From assembly GCA_947176505.1 (NCBI GenBank), contig CAMWQW010000004.1, positions 1 to 64,000 on the forward strand: DNA of 64,000 nucleotides, read 5' to 3'. Positions within the stretch are counted from its first letter, which is position 1. The number at the start of each line of letters is the position of its first letter. The stretch comes from an uncultured Lachnospiraceae bacterium. GTDB lineage: Bacteria; Bacillota; Clostridia; Lachnospirales; Lachnospiraceae. The notes beneath the pieces are model-generated. The model was given only the letters and a program-made list of their open reading frames with translations, had not been told where the DNA came from and did not search any database. Below are positions 8,595-17,353 of this stretch, one piece after another. The position numbers and the translations under genes are program-made.

Positions 8595-8675
8595 GAGGTT
8601 TTGAAAAAATAATAGATTTTAATAGCTTAGTGTGGAAAACTGCTTGGAGAGCGTGGTTGATTTAAATGTCAATAG

Positions 8676-8704
8676 TTGATATTCCCGTGGCTGTTGCGTA
8701 TAAT
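8676..8704 (+). promoter_or_regulatory. Sigma-A promoter for the GH25 lysozyme gene
   Basis: TTGATA at 8676-8681, 17-base spacer, TATAAT at 8699-8704. The predicted leader to ATG 8815 is about 100 bases. Confidence 0.7.
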
Positions 8705-8814
8705 ATGATAAGCAAGGAGAATAAACCGGGTGTACAAAAGCCTCAAAATGTGCTATATTGGATAATGACGCAACACTTTTGTAACATTTGAAGATAAAGC
8801 ATAGGGGAAAACAA

Positions 8815-9933
8815 ATGAGTAAACTTGGAAAAAAGGCTTTTGCGCTATTTCTTGCCGGCTTCATGATGACGATACCGGTATGTCAGGCGGAGGCTGTGGG
8901 AGCTGGTAGCTCTATTGCGAGAGGAATCGACGTATCAAAGCATAATTTGGCAATTGACTGGAGTCAGGTGCCTTCGTCAGGAGTAAGTTTTGTTTTTGTA
9001 AAGGCTGGAAGCACTAATTCGGGTGTGGATCCGTATTTCGATGCTAATATGAGAGGCGCAAATGCGGCAGGGTTAAAGACAGGTGTTTATCTGTACTCAT
9101 ATGCGACCAATGCGGAACAGGCACAGAACGAAGCGAATCTTATATTGCAGTGGATGAGTAATTATACTGTCAGTTATCCGGTAGTGTATGATATAGAAGA
9201 TGCGTGTCATAAGAATATGTCTCAGGCACAGCTTCAGGAACTTATCAATACATTCTGTTCGGCAGTTGAGGCACAAGGATATTATCCGGTAGTATATTCC
9301 AGTAAGAATATGTTCCAGAATAAGATTGGCGATATCAAGTATGATAAATGGGTAGCACAGTATGCAGACAATTTGGAGTACAGCGGAGCCTCTTTCTGGC
9401 AGAATACTTCACATGGCAGCGTGGCAGGTATTCCTACCAGAGTAGATATGAATTACCAGTTTAAAGATTATTCTTCCGTAATTATTGCAGACGGATTTGC
9501 ATCGCGCGGAGACCAGAAAGTTTTCTACGCGAATTATAGAATGCAACGTTCCTGCTGGGCGAACTGGGAAGACAAGAAATACCATTTAGATGAAAACGGA
9601 TTTGTGCAGAAGGGATGTTGGTTTGAGGATGAGACGGGGAAATATTTTCTTGCAACCAAGGACGGACATGCACTTCGCGAAGATGTGACTATTGAAGGAG
9701 TGGAGTACTATTTTGATGAAAATGCGGTCATGCAGACCGGATTCGTACTCAGACCGGACGGCAATACATATTATTATGATGCTTCCGGCGCGCTTCAGAA
9801 GAACGTGACAGTAGAAGTTGACGGAGTAACCTACGAAGTCAACAAAAATGGCATAGCGACGGTTATACCGCCACAACCGGAAGAAACACCGGCAGAAGCG
9901 CCTATGGAAGCGGCAGAAGTCGTAAACGGTTAA
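8815..9933 (+). CDS. Secreted GH25 lysozyme with C-terminal wall-binding repeats
   Basis: A 372-residue muramidase. A signal peptide (KKAFALFLAGFMMTIPVCQAEA) precedes a GH25 domain (about residues 35-220) with the catalytic signatures GIDVSKHN at the start and YDIEDAC in the middle. After it come glucan/choline-binding-type repeats (about 235-345) with aromatic-Gly patterns such as YHLDENGFVQKGCW, YYFDENAVMQTG and YYYDASGALQKN. A Pro/Glu-rich tail ends the protein. It should cleave peptidoglycan while held at the wall. ATG 8815 follows AGGGGAAA; the longer TTG frame starts before the signal peptide. It is the first gene of an envelope cluster continuing to 11558. Confidence 0.92.
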   Translation: MSKLGKKAFALFLAGFMMTIPVCQAEAVGAGSSIARGIDVSKHNLAIDWSQVPSSGVSFVFVKAGSTNSGVDPYFDANMRGANAAGLKTGVYLYSYATNAEQAQNEANLILQWMSNYTVSYPVVYDIEDACHKNMSQAQLQELINTFCSAVEAQGYYPVVYSSKNMFQNKIGDIKYDKWVAQYADNLEYSGASFWQNTSHGSVAGIPTRVDMNYQFKDYSSVIIADGFASRGDQKVFYANYRMQRSCWANWEDKKYHLDENGFVQKGCWFEDETGKYFLATKDGHALREDVTIEGVEYYFDENAVMQTGFVLRPDGNTYYYDASGALQKNVTVEVDGVTYEVNKNGIATVIPPQPEETPAEAPMEAAEVVNG

Positions 9934-9985
9934 GAGTAGATTTTAATATTGATACCGTCAATATGGCGGTGGAATGGAGATGTCT

Positions 9986-10756
9986 ATGAAACCTCGTAAA
10001 CACAAGCGTAAAGAGTCTTTCTCTGTTCTGTTGATTTCTAATACGGGACACAACAGTAAGCAGTATCATATTACAAAGTCTTGCATGCGGCTGGTTGCAG
10101 TCTTTGTGTGTCTTGTATGTATTACCTTCGGGTGGTTTACATATCGATATTTGACAGGGCAGGAGAACATCAGCATAGCAGCAGGCGATAATAAGGATGA
10201 GGAACAGACAGAGCTTATGATGCAGCTTGCGTCTCAACAGGAAGCAATAAAGCAGTTGGAGGAAGAGAAAGCGGATCTTGCCAACCAGAATAATGCGCTT
10301 ACATCAGAGAACAGAGCATTACTTGAAGCGGCGAAGTCAAATATGGGCATAAATGAAACAGAAACTGCCGTAGAACCGGAGTCTGATGCTGCATTTCCAA
10401 GCAGGTATCCGTATTCTGAGGCGGGAATCGTATCAACAAAATATTCACAGGATCACCCATATGTATCAATTGAGACGCAGGATGAAGGAAATATTGTTGC
10501 GGCGGGGGAAGGCACGATTACGGAAATTGGCTCGGATGCCGATCATCCGCTTATTATTGAGATTGAACACGGTAACGGGTACAGAACACGATATATGTTT
10601 GTACAAGATGCTGAACCTCTGCACGAAGAGGGAGATAATGTTCAGATTGGAGATGTCCTAGCGGCGGTCAATGCAGAAAATGAACAAGTGGACTATCAGG
10701 TTATATTTGAAGATGAACCGATAGATCCTCTAATAGTATTTGAAGCAAAAGGATAA
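9986..10756 (+). CDS. Membrane-anchored degenerate LytM/M23-like protein
   Basis: About 256 residues: a basic N-terminus, one transmembrane helix (about 35-55, LVAVFVCLVCITFGWFTY), a short coiled coil (LASQQEAIKQLEEEKADLANQ), then an M23/LytM-like beta domain (about 145-256) with GTITEIG, IIEIEHGNGYRTRY and GDNVQIGDVLAAV. The zinc ligands of active M23 peptidases are missing: the first HxxxD block reads KYSQDHPYVSIET and the YxHL position reads YMFV. It is therefore probably a non-catalytic regulator of peptidoglycan hydrolases. Starts at 9974 and 9980 are also possible; 9986 has TGGAG 6 bases upstream. It lies between the GH25 lysozyme and the bactofilin. Confidence 0.8.
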   Translation: MKPRKHKRKESFSVLLISNTGHNSKQYHITKSCMRLVAVFVCLVCITFGWFTYRYLTGQENISIAAGDNKDEEQTELMMQLASQQEAIKQLEEEKADLANQNNALTSENRALLEAAKSNMGINETETAVEPESDAAFPSRYPYSEAGIVSTKYSQDHPYVSIETQDEGNIVAAGEGTITEIGSDADHPLIIEIEHGNGYRTRYMFVQDAEPLHEEGDNVQIGDVLAAVNAENEQVDYQVIFEDEPIDPLIVFEAKG

Positions 10757-10770
10757 AGGAGAAGAATGTT

Positions 10771-11226
10771 ATGTTAGGAAAAGGGAAAAACGAGAATTAT
10801 ATGGATGATGCGAAGACTAAGGTTGGAACTTTGATTGGAGCGGGGACTGTTTTTGACGGTGATTTGTCTTCATCGGAAACAGTGAGAATTGACGGTGTTG
10901 TCAACGGGAATTGTACCTGTGAAAAGAAACTGATTCTTAGTGCCGAAGGACAGGTTAAGGGAAACATTAACGCGCAAAGCGTTATTATTTCCGGAAAAGT
11001 TGACGGAGATATTGTTGTCAGCGGAAAACTGGAGTTGTTGTCTACGGGTAAGATTGCTGGAAATATTACGGCAAGTTCTCTTGTAATAGATGAAGGAGCA
11101 TGTTTTGATGGCAGATGTACGATGACGGCTTCCTTAGGACAGACAGCAGGTTATCTGCCTGATAAATCAGAAGAACGCGTGCAGGATGTTCAGGAAGAGA
11201 AGAACTATTCGAAGTCACATAAATAG
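10771..11226 (+). CDS. Bactofilin (polymer-forming cytoskeletal protein)
   Basis: A 151-residue protein whose core (about residues 18-120) has the bactofilin right-handed beta-helix pattern: TLIGAGTVFDGDL, VRIDGVVNGNC, LILSAEGQVKGNI, VIISGKVDGDIV, LELLSTGKIAGNI. Bactofilins polymerise without nucleotide and recruit wall enzymes in other bacteria. The disordered C-tail is charged. AAGGAG precedes the ATG by about 10 bases. In several Proteobacteria bactofilin genes sit next to M23 peptidases; here the neighbour is the degenerate LytM protein. Confidence 0.93.
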   Translation: MLGKGKNENYMDDAKTKVGTLIGAGTVFDGDLSSSETVRIDGVVNGNCTCEKKLILSAEGQVKGNINAQSVIISGKVDGDIVVSGKLELLSTGKIAGNITASSLVIDEGACFDGRCTMTASLGQTAGYLPDKSEERVQDVQEEKNYSKSHK

Positions 11227-11234
11227 GGAGCAAT

Positions 11235-11558
11235 ATGAACTGCAAAGAGACAGAAAAAAAGATACCTTCTTTTCTGCAGGATGAACTGGATGGAAGCAAG
11301 TTAGAAGAGTTCATAGAACATGTGGAGAACTGTTCCGAATGCAAAGAAGAATTGTCAATTCAGTTCTTGGTCACCGAAGGATTAGAGCGGCTTGAGGGTG
11401 GAAATAATTTTAATCTGCAGGAAGAACTTCTTATGAAATTGGAAGGTGCTGAACACCGTATCAATGTGCATCGAATGCTATGGTATATATTGATATGCTT
11501 GGAAGCAGCGGTTGCTGCGGCAATCATCATCGCTTTGTGCGTGGTGTTTAGGTTATAA
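11235..11558 (+). CDS. zf-HC2 (anti-sigma-type) small membrane protein
   Basis: 107 residues. The N-terminus has the zinc-binding anti-sigma pattern: Cys3 in MNCKET, then His and two Cys in HVENCSECKEEL. A linker follows, then one transmembrane helix near the C-terminus (about 75-105, ILICLEAAVAAAIIIALCVV). Proteins of this build usually bind an ECF sigma factor at the membrane, but no sigma factor gene is adjacent. It begins 8 bases after the bactofilin, so the two are co-transcribed; it may instead tether another partner. Confidence 0.8.
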   Translation: MNCKETEKKIPSFLQDELDGSKLEEFIEHVENCSECKEELSIQFLVTEGLERLEGGNNFNLQEELLMKLEGAEHRINVHRMLWYILICLEAAVAAAIIIALCVVFRL

Positions 11559-11583
11559 TATTTATAAATGAGGATACAGTATA

Positions 11584-11632
11584 AGAGAAAGTTATCGGAT
11601 TATTTTGAATTGTCTGTGCGCTTTCTCTTTTC
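11584..11632 (+). terminator. Possible terminator after the envelope cluster
   Basis: AGAGAAAG (11584-11591) pairs with CTTTCTCT (11621-11628) across a 29-base loop, followed by TTTTC. The long loop makes this a weak call. Confidence 0.4.
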
Positions 11633-11656
11633 ATGTGTTTTTTCAGACCATAGGGT

Positions 11657-11685
11657 TTTCAAAAAGTATATTTATGGTATATAAT
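11657..11685 (+). promoter_or_regulatory. Possible polA promoter
   Basis: TATAAT at 11680-11685 with a poor -35 (TTTCAA at 11657-11662) at 17-base spacing, 71 bases before the polA ATG. Confidence 0.4.
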
Positions 11686-11756
11686 AAATCTTATATGGGC
11701 ATTTGATAGAACATACATTTATTATAGATAGAGAATTTGGAAAGGTATAAATAGAT

Positions 11757-14471
11757 ATGCGCCAGAAACTCGTATTAATAGACGGTCACAGTATACTGAA
11801 CAGAGCTTTTTATGGTGTGCCGGATTTGACCAACGGACAGGGACTTCATACCAATGCGGTGTATGGTTTTCTTAATATCATGTTTAAAATTATAGAGGAA
11901 GAGCAGCCGGATTATTTGACGGTAGCTTTTGACGTACATGCGCCTACTTTTCGTCATGAAATATATAAAGATTATAAAGGAACAAGAAAGCCTATGCCGC
12001 AGGAATTAAGAGAGCAGGTTCCTGTTATGAAAAAAATGCTGCAGGCAATGGGAATCTGTATCATGGAGAAAGCAGGGCTGGAAGCGGATGATATCTTGGG
12101 AACACTGGCAAAACGAGGAGAGCAGGAAGGAATGGAAGTTGCTCTCGTATCGGGAGACCGGGATTTATTACAGATTGCCACCGATTGTATCAAGATCAGA
12201 ATTCCGAAAACAAAAGGTGGCAGGACAGAGATAGAAGACTATTACGCGAAAGATGTGGAGGCAAAATATCAGGTAACACCAACACAGTTTATTGATTTGA
12301 AAGCTCTTATGGGCGATACGGCGGATAACATTCCCGGAGTGCCTAAAGTGGGAGAGAAGACGGCTACGGAGTTGATGGTTCGATTTGGTTCCATCGAGAA
12401 CATATATACTCATGCAGAAGAGATAACAAAGAAAGCCATCAGAGAGTCATTGCTTGCGAACAGGGAGCTTGCAGATTTAAGTAAGACGCTTGCGACAATT
12501 AATGTAAACAGTGACATAGACTATAATTTCGAAGATGCTAAGGTCGGGAACTTCTATACCGAAGAGGCATATCTTCTGTGCAAGCAGTTAGAATTTAAGA
12601 ATCTGCTCACAAGGTTTGAGAAGGATGTAACGGTCACGAATTCGCAGACGCAGTTTTTTGAGGAGATTACGGATTTGGCGCAAGTGGAAGCTTTGTTTGA
12701 GGAATGCGTAAGACTCGGCAAGGAGAGTGAAGGAAATTGCGAACTCGGGCTGGCAATTTTGTCGGATAAGGCTGATTCAGAAGATTATATGGGGGCAGCA
12801 GTTGCCGTCAATAAAGAAAAAGTGCGATTTATTCCGTGTCAGGGAATTGTAACGGCAAAATATTTATCCGGTAAGATTTCGGATTTATGTGAAAGAAAGT
12901 TATGTAAACTAAATATGTTCGATATTAAAAAAAGCTATGATCAGATAGAAGTTAGGGACAGTGTGAATGCCCTGCAACGCGACGTGATGGAACCTTACAG
13001 AGAACACCGCTATTTTGATATTCTTTTGGCTGCATACCTGCTGAATCCGCTTAAGAATGATTATGCGGTGGAAGACATTGCCAATGAATATTTGAGTCTT
13101 GCCATACCGGATAGGAATCAAGTATGCGGTAAAGCGTCTTATGCAGACACCTATGAAGCGGATGCGCGCAAGATTGTGGAATACGCTTGTTTCAATGCCT
13201 ATGTATGTCTGGCAGCGGCGCCGCTTTTGCGTGAACGACTTACGGAACAGGGCATGTATGAATTGATGTATGAAATAGAAATGCCGCTTACCAGAGTGCT
13301 CTACGAGATGGAGCAGTATGGTGTATTGGTGAAACCGGATGAGTTAAAGGCATATGGAGAAGCGCTGATTGGCAGGATTACGGAATTAGAGCAGTCCGTT
13401 TATAAGCAGGCGGAATGTGAATTCAATATTAATTCACCGAAACAACTTGGAGAAGTTCTTTTTGATAAGATGGGGATCAAAGGCGGTAAGAAGACAAAGA
13501 CCGGTTATTCTACCGCGGCTGATGTGTTGGAGAAATTGGCGCCGGAATATCCGATTGTGTCGGATATTTTGGAATATCGGGGACTGACAAAACTGAAATC
13601 TACTTATGCGGACGGGCTGGCGGCGTATATTGATGAAGGAGGCAGAATACATTCTACATTTAATCAGACAATCACGGCAACCGGACGGATCAGTTCGACA
13701 GAACCGAATTTACAGAACATCCCTATGCGTATGGAATTGGGCAGACGGATTCGCAAAGTATTTATTCCAATGGATGGCTATCTTTTTATGGATGCGGACT
13801 ATTCTCAGATTGAGTTGAGAGTGCTGGCGCATATGTCCGGTGACAAACAGTTGATTGAAGCGTATAAGATGGACGAAGACATTCACCGCATTACGGCATC
13901 TAAAGTGTTCCACACGCCGTTTGAAGAGGTGACGGACTTGCAGAGACGGAATGCTAAAGCGGTTAATTTTGGCATTGTGTATGGCATCAGCTCCTTTGGC
14001 TTAAGTCAAGATCTGAGCATTTCTAAGAAAGAGGCAGCGGAATATATCGAGCAGTACTTTGAAACATACCCTGACGTGAAGAGATTTTTGGATACTATGG
14101 TGGAGGACGCCAAGAAGAACGGTTATGTCACAACGATGTATGGACGCAGACGTCCGATTCCGGAATTATCTTCCGGAAATTTCATGCAGAGATCCTTTGG
14201 CGAACGTGTCGCCATGAACTCGCCTATTCAGGGAACTGCGGCTGACATTATGAAAATTGCCATGATTCGTGTGTGGGAGAGGCTGCATAAAGAAAGATTA
14301 AAATCCAGACTGATTCTCCAAGTGCATGATGAATTGTTAATAGAAACGTGTGTGGGGGAGGAAGAACAAGTGCGGAAGATCCTGACGGAAGAAATGCAGC
14401 ATGCGGCAGATTTGGCGGTTAATCTTGAGATTGATCTGCATACGGGAAGCGATTGGTATGAGGCAAAGTAG
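11757..14471 (+). CDS. polA: DNA polymerase I
   Basis: 904 residues in three domains. The N-terminal 5'-3' flap exonuclease (1 to about 290) has LIDGHSILNRAFYG, DDILGTLAKR and GDTADNIPGVPKVGEKTA. The middle 3'-5' exonuclease-like domain (about 300-490) lacks the catalytic D-x-E block, so proofreading is probably absent, as in many Firmicute enzymes. The polymerase domain (about 500-904) has motif A DADYSQIELR, the O-helix RRNAKAVNFGIVYG and motif C QVHDELL. It fills gaps and removes RNA primers. coaE starts directly after the stop codon. Confidence 0.98.
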   Translation: MRQKLVLIDGHSILNRAFYGVPDLTNGQGLHTNAVYGFLNIMFKIIEEEQPDYLTVAFDVHAPTFRHEIYKDYKGTRKPMPQELREQVPVMKKMLQAMGICIMEKAGLEADDILGTLAKRGEQEGMEVALVSGDRDLLQIATDCIKIRIPKTKGGRTEIEDYYAKDVEAKYQVTPTQFIDLKALMGDTADNIPGVPKVGEKTATELMVRFGSIENIYTHAEEITKKAIRESLLANRELADLSKTLATINVNSDIDYNFEDAKVGNFYTEEAYLLCKQLEFKNLLTRFEKDVTVTNSQTQFFEEITDLAQVEALFEECVRLGKESEGNCELGLAILSDKADSEDYMGAAVAVNKEKVRFIPCQGIVTAKYLSGKISDLCERKLCKLNMFDIKKSYDQIEVRDSVNALQRDVMEPYREHRYFDILLAAYLLNPLKNDYAVEDIANEYLSLAIPDRNQVCGKASYADTYEADARKIVEYACFNAYVCLAAAPLLRERLTEQGMYELMYEIEMPLTRVLYEMEQYGVLVKPDELKAYGEALIGRITELEQSVYKQAECEFNINSPKQLGEVLFDKMGIKGGKKTKTGYSTAADVLEKLAPEYPIVSDILEYRGLTKLKSTYADGLAAYIDEGGRIHSTFNQTITATGRISSTEPNLQNIPMRMELGRRIRKVFIPMDGYLFMDADYSQIELRVLAHMSGDKQLIEAYKMDEDIHRITASKVFHTPFEEVTDLQRRNAKAVNFGIVYGISSFGLSQDLSISKKEAAEYIEQYFETYPDVKRFLDTMVEDAKKNGYVTTMYGRRRPIPELSSGNFMQRSFGERVAMNSPIQGTAADIMKIAMIRVWERLHKERLKSRLILQVHDELLIETCVGEEEQVRKILTEEMQHAADLAVNLEIDLHTGSDWYEAK

Positions 14472-15080
14472 ATGAAAGTGATAGGAATTACGGGAGGCGT
14501 CGGTTCTGGCAAGACACAGATACTAACTTATTTACAGGAGCGTACAAATTGCCGTATTATCGTGGCGGACAGGGTGGCGCATGAATTGGAGGAACCGGGA
14601 GGAGCCTGCTATGAACAGATTGTCACGCTGCTCGGAGAGGAGATTCTTGGTAAGGACGGTAGTATTATTAAGACTGAAATGGCGTCAAGAATTTTTAGTG
14701 ACAGTAATCTGCTCATAAAGATAAATGAGATTATCCATCCGGCTGTTAAGGAATATGTCAGAAAAGCAATTGCGGAGGAATGTGAGAAGGGACAGATTGA
14801 CTATCTTTTCATAGAAGCAGCTCTTTTGATAGAGGACGGTTACGATGAAATCGTGGATGAGATGTGGTATATTCATACGGATGAGCCGGTCAGGAGAGAA
14901 CGTTTAAAGTTATCCAGAGGATATTCAGATAAGAAGATAGATGCCATTATAAAGGAGCAGTTAGCGGAGGAGGAATTTTACCGGCACTGCTGTGTAGTGA
15001 TAGATAACAGTAAAGCATTGCAAAATGCTTTCAGACAGATTGATGAGAAATTGGGGGAAGACTTGTGTCAGAAACAATGA
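14472..15080 (+). CDS. coaE: Dephospho-CoA kinase
   Basis: 202 residues, the last enzyme of CoA synthesis (phosphorylates the ribose 3'-OH of dephospho-CoA). The P-loop GITGGVGSGKT is at residues 5-15; ADRVAHEL and HPAVKEYV match the substrate-binding and lid segments. The ATG directly abuts the polA stop, and the 3' end overlaps the next gene by 16 bases, so translation is probably coupled along polA-coaE-ftsA-like. Confidence 0.95.
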   Translation: MKVIGITGGVGSGKTQILTYLQERTNCRIIVADRVAHELEEPGGACYEQIVTLLGEEILGKDGSIIKTEMASRIFSDSNLLIKINEIIHPAVKEYVRKAIAEECEKGQIDYLFIEAALLIEDGYDEIVDEMWYIHTDEPVRRERLKLSRGYSDKKIDAIIKEQLAEEEFYRHCCVVIDNSKALQNAFRQIDEKLGEDLCQKQ

Positions 15081-17323
15081 AATTTCCGGGACAATTAGTA
15101 TTTGGATTAGATATCGGAACGAGGAGTATCGTGGGAACGGTAGGATATCGTGTCGGTGAGAAATTTAATGTGGTTGCGCAGAGCATCAGAGAGCATGGAA
15201 CGAGAGCCATGCTGGATGGTCAGATTCATGATATTTATAAAGTGAGCGCGACCATAAGCGAAGTGAAGAGCGATCTGGAAGATAGAATCGGAAGGGAATT
15301 AAAGGATGTGTGTATTGCAGCCGCAGGACGTGTCCTTAGAACAGTGACTGTAAGGGTCGATACAGAATTAAGCGGTGACAGGGAAGTTAACGGTGAGGAC
15401 ATTTATGCGCTGGATTCCATGGGAGTGGAGAAAGCATACGAGGAATTTCTGGAGAACAACGATACCGATTTGAAATTCTATTGCGTCGGATATTCGGTAG
15501 TGCGATATTATATGAACGGATATACGATGGGGAATCTTGAGGGACATAAGGCAAAAACCATTGGCGCTGATATTATTGCAACATTTCTTCCGGAAGATGT
15601 GGTTGACGGTCTGTATAAGGCAGTAGGCGGAGCAGGGTTGGAAGTAGTGAATCTGACGCTGGAGCCGATTGCGGCGATTCAAGTGGCGATTCCGGAAATG
15701 TACCGTATGTTAAATATAGCATTGGTTGACGTGGGTGCCGGAACGTCTGATATTTCCGTGACTAAGGATGGCAGTATTATTGCATATGGTATGATTCCTA
15801 TCGCGGGGGACAGTCTGACAGAAGTAGTTGCGAAACATTGTCTGGTGGATTTTGCGACGGCGGAGCAGATTAAGAGAGAAGCAGGCATAAAAGAAAGCAT
15901 AGAGTATAAAGATATCATGGGATTATCCCAGACGATTTCGGCTGCTAAGATAGAGGAAGTGACGGCAGATGTGATTTCTGATATGACCGGACAGGTAGCC
16001 GACAAGATTAAAGAGCTAAATGGAGACAAATCTGTCAGTGCAGTGTTTGTGGTCGGCGGTGGAGGTATGCTGCCGGGATATACGGATGCGCTTGCGGATA
16101 AGCTGGGGATTCAAAAAGAGAGAGTGGCGGTTCGCGGCGAGGAGGTTATGCAGAATATCGAATTCCTAGAGGCGGATGCCAGAAGAGATTCGCTTATGGT
16201 CACACCAATCGGTATCTGCCTAAGCTTTTATGAACAGAGCAACAATTTTATCTTCGTATATTTTAACGATCAGAGAATTAAGATTTATGACAATAATAAA
16301 GTAGCGGTAGTAGACGCGGCAATGCAGGCGGAGTTCGCTAACGACGGGCTGTTTCCGAAACGCGGAAAAGAATTAAATTATGTTGTTAACGGCAAACCGC
16401 GTATCACCAGAGGAGCGCTTGGAGAAGCGGCAGTGATTACGGTTAACGGTAATGAGGCGGACATATATACCCCCATTCATGCGAACGACCAGATCAGGGT
16501 GAAAGAGTCAACGGCAGGGGAACCGGCGAAGCTTGATATTAATCAGTTGCCGGAATATGGCGCTACTATGCGCGTGGAAGTCAATGATAAGAAAATTGAC
16601 CTGCCTAAGTTTGCCAGTGTGAACGGTGAATTGCAATCCGGATATTATGGCATACAACAAAACGATTCTATTGAGATATTAAGTTACTATACGGTACGGC
16701 AGATTGCGGAATTCATGGACGTAATAATTAATCAGGAGATGAATATCTACGTCAATAACAAGCTGGCAGACATGGATACGAAAGTATATGAGAATTTTTC
16801 TGTTGTATGGACGATGGAAGAATTGCAGTTATCCGACCGCGATAAGTATGAGAGCGAAAGGGCGGAGGATGACGCCGGACAATTTGAGGAAAATGATACC
16901 TCCCAAGAAGAACAATACGAAGAAGAACAGTACGAAGAAGAACAGTACTACGAAGAAGAACAGTACGAAGAAAACGCATATCAAGAGGATGAATCGACGG
17001 ATGATGATGTATATCAGGATGGCGATGAAGAGTCGGAAGAAATGTCTGGTGATGCCAAATATGATGCGGATGACATGAATGGCGCAGAGACGGAGAAGCA
17101 GAGTGCAGAAACAGGCGGGTCCATTCATGTGACGGTGAATCAGAAGCCGGTGCAGCTTTCGGGTAAGACAGAGTATGTGTTTGTTGATGTTTTCCAGTAC
17201 ATTGAATTTGATTTATCTAAACCGCAGGGCAGTGGTATAGTTACAAGACTGAACGGAAGAGATGCACAGTATATGGAGAATATCCATAATGGTGATGTTA
17301 TTGAAATATATTGGAAGCATTGA
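15065..17323 (+). CDS. Long FtsA-like actin-fold ATPase with beta-rich C-terminal modules
   Basis: 752 residues, nearly twice the size of FtsA (about 420). Residues about 10-370 form an FtsA/PilM-type ATPase: GLDIGTRSIVG (phosphate 1), ALVDVGAGTSDIS (phosphate 2), VVGGGGMLPGY (adenosine). Residues about 400-570 hold repeated beta segments with the pattern NG...NDQIRV. An acidic stretch contains an EEEQY tandem repeat (614-636). The last 65 residues (TVNQKPVQLSGK to LNGR...NGDVIEIYW) look like a beta-grasp module. No C-terminal amphipathic membrane helix as in FtsA was seen. GTG 15065 is chosen because GGGGGA lies 5 bases upstream; ATG 15077 (ATGA overlap with coaE) is the alternative. A cell-division or envelope role is inferred from the fold only. 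Confidence 0.8.
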   Translation: MSETMKFPGQLVFGLDIGTRSIVGTVGYRVGEKFNVVAQSIREHGTRAMLDGQIHDIYKVSATISEVKSDLEDRIGRELKDVCIAAAGRVLRTVTVRVDTELSGDREVNGEDIYALDSMGVEKAYEEFLENNDTDLKFYCVGYSVVRYYMNGYTMGNLEGHKAKTIGADIIATFLPEDVVDGLYKAVGGAGLEVVNLTLEPIAAIQVAIPEMYRMLNIALVDVGAGTSDISVTKDGSIIAYGMIPIAGDSLTEVVAKHCLVDFATAEQIKREAGIKESIEYKDIMGLSQTISAAKIEEVTADVISDMTGQVADKIKELNGDKSVSAVFVVGGGGMLPGYTDALADKLGIQKERVAVRGEEVMQNIEFLEADARRDSLMVTPIGICLSFYEQSNNFIFVYFNDQRIKIYDNNKVAVVDAAMQAEFANDGLFPKRGKELNYVVNGKPRITRGALGEAAVITVNGNEADIYTPIHANDQIRVKESTAGEPAKLDINQLPEYGATMRVEVNDKKIDLPKFASVNGELQSGYYGIQQNDSIEILSYYTVRQIAEFMDVIINQEMNIYVNNKLADMDTKVYENFSVVWTMEELQLSDRDKYESERAEDDAGQFEENDTSQEEQYEEEQYEEEQYYEEEQYEENAYQEDESTDDDVYQDGDEESEEMSGDAKYDADDMNGAETEKQSAETGGSIHVTVNQKPVQLSGKTEYVFVDVFQYIEFDLSKPQGSGIVTRLNGRDAQYMENIHNGDVIEIYWKH
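16904..16972 (+). repeat. In-frame tandem repeat encoding EEEQY units
   Basis: A 15-base unit (GAAGAAGAACAGTAC) occurs four times, the first copy diverged and one copy separated by an extra TAC codon. It lies within the FtsA-like gene and codes for an acidic tyrosine-rich linker. Such repeats can change copy number between strains. Confidence 0.85.
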
Positions 17324-17353
17324 GAAAATAGACAGAAAGAAAAGATAAAACAA

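Noticed and set aside
8410..8600. tRNA-associated attachment site or prophage edge
   Set aside because: No integrase and no repeated tRNA 3' end were seen nearby.
16904..16972. CRISPR-like repeat array
   Set aside because: Units are contiguous, 15 bases long, in frame and without spacers.
16752..17128. Antisense frames rich in Leu/Val/Phe opposite the FtsA-like gene
   Set aside because: They are complements of the GAA/CAG/TAC repeat region; the sense frame is clearly the gene.
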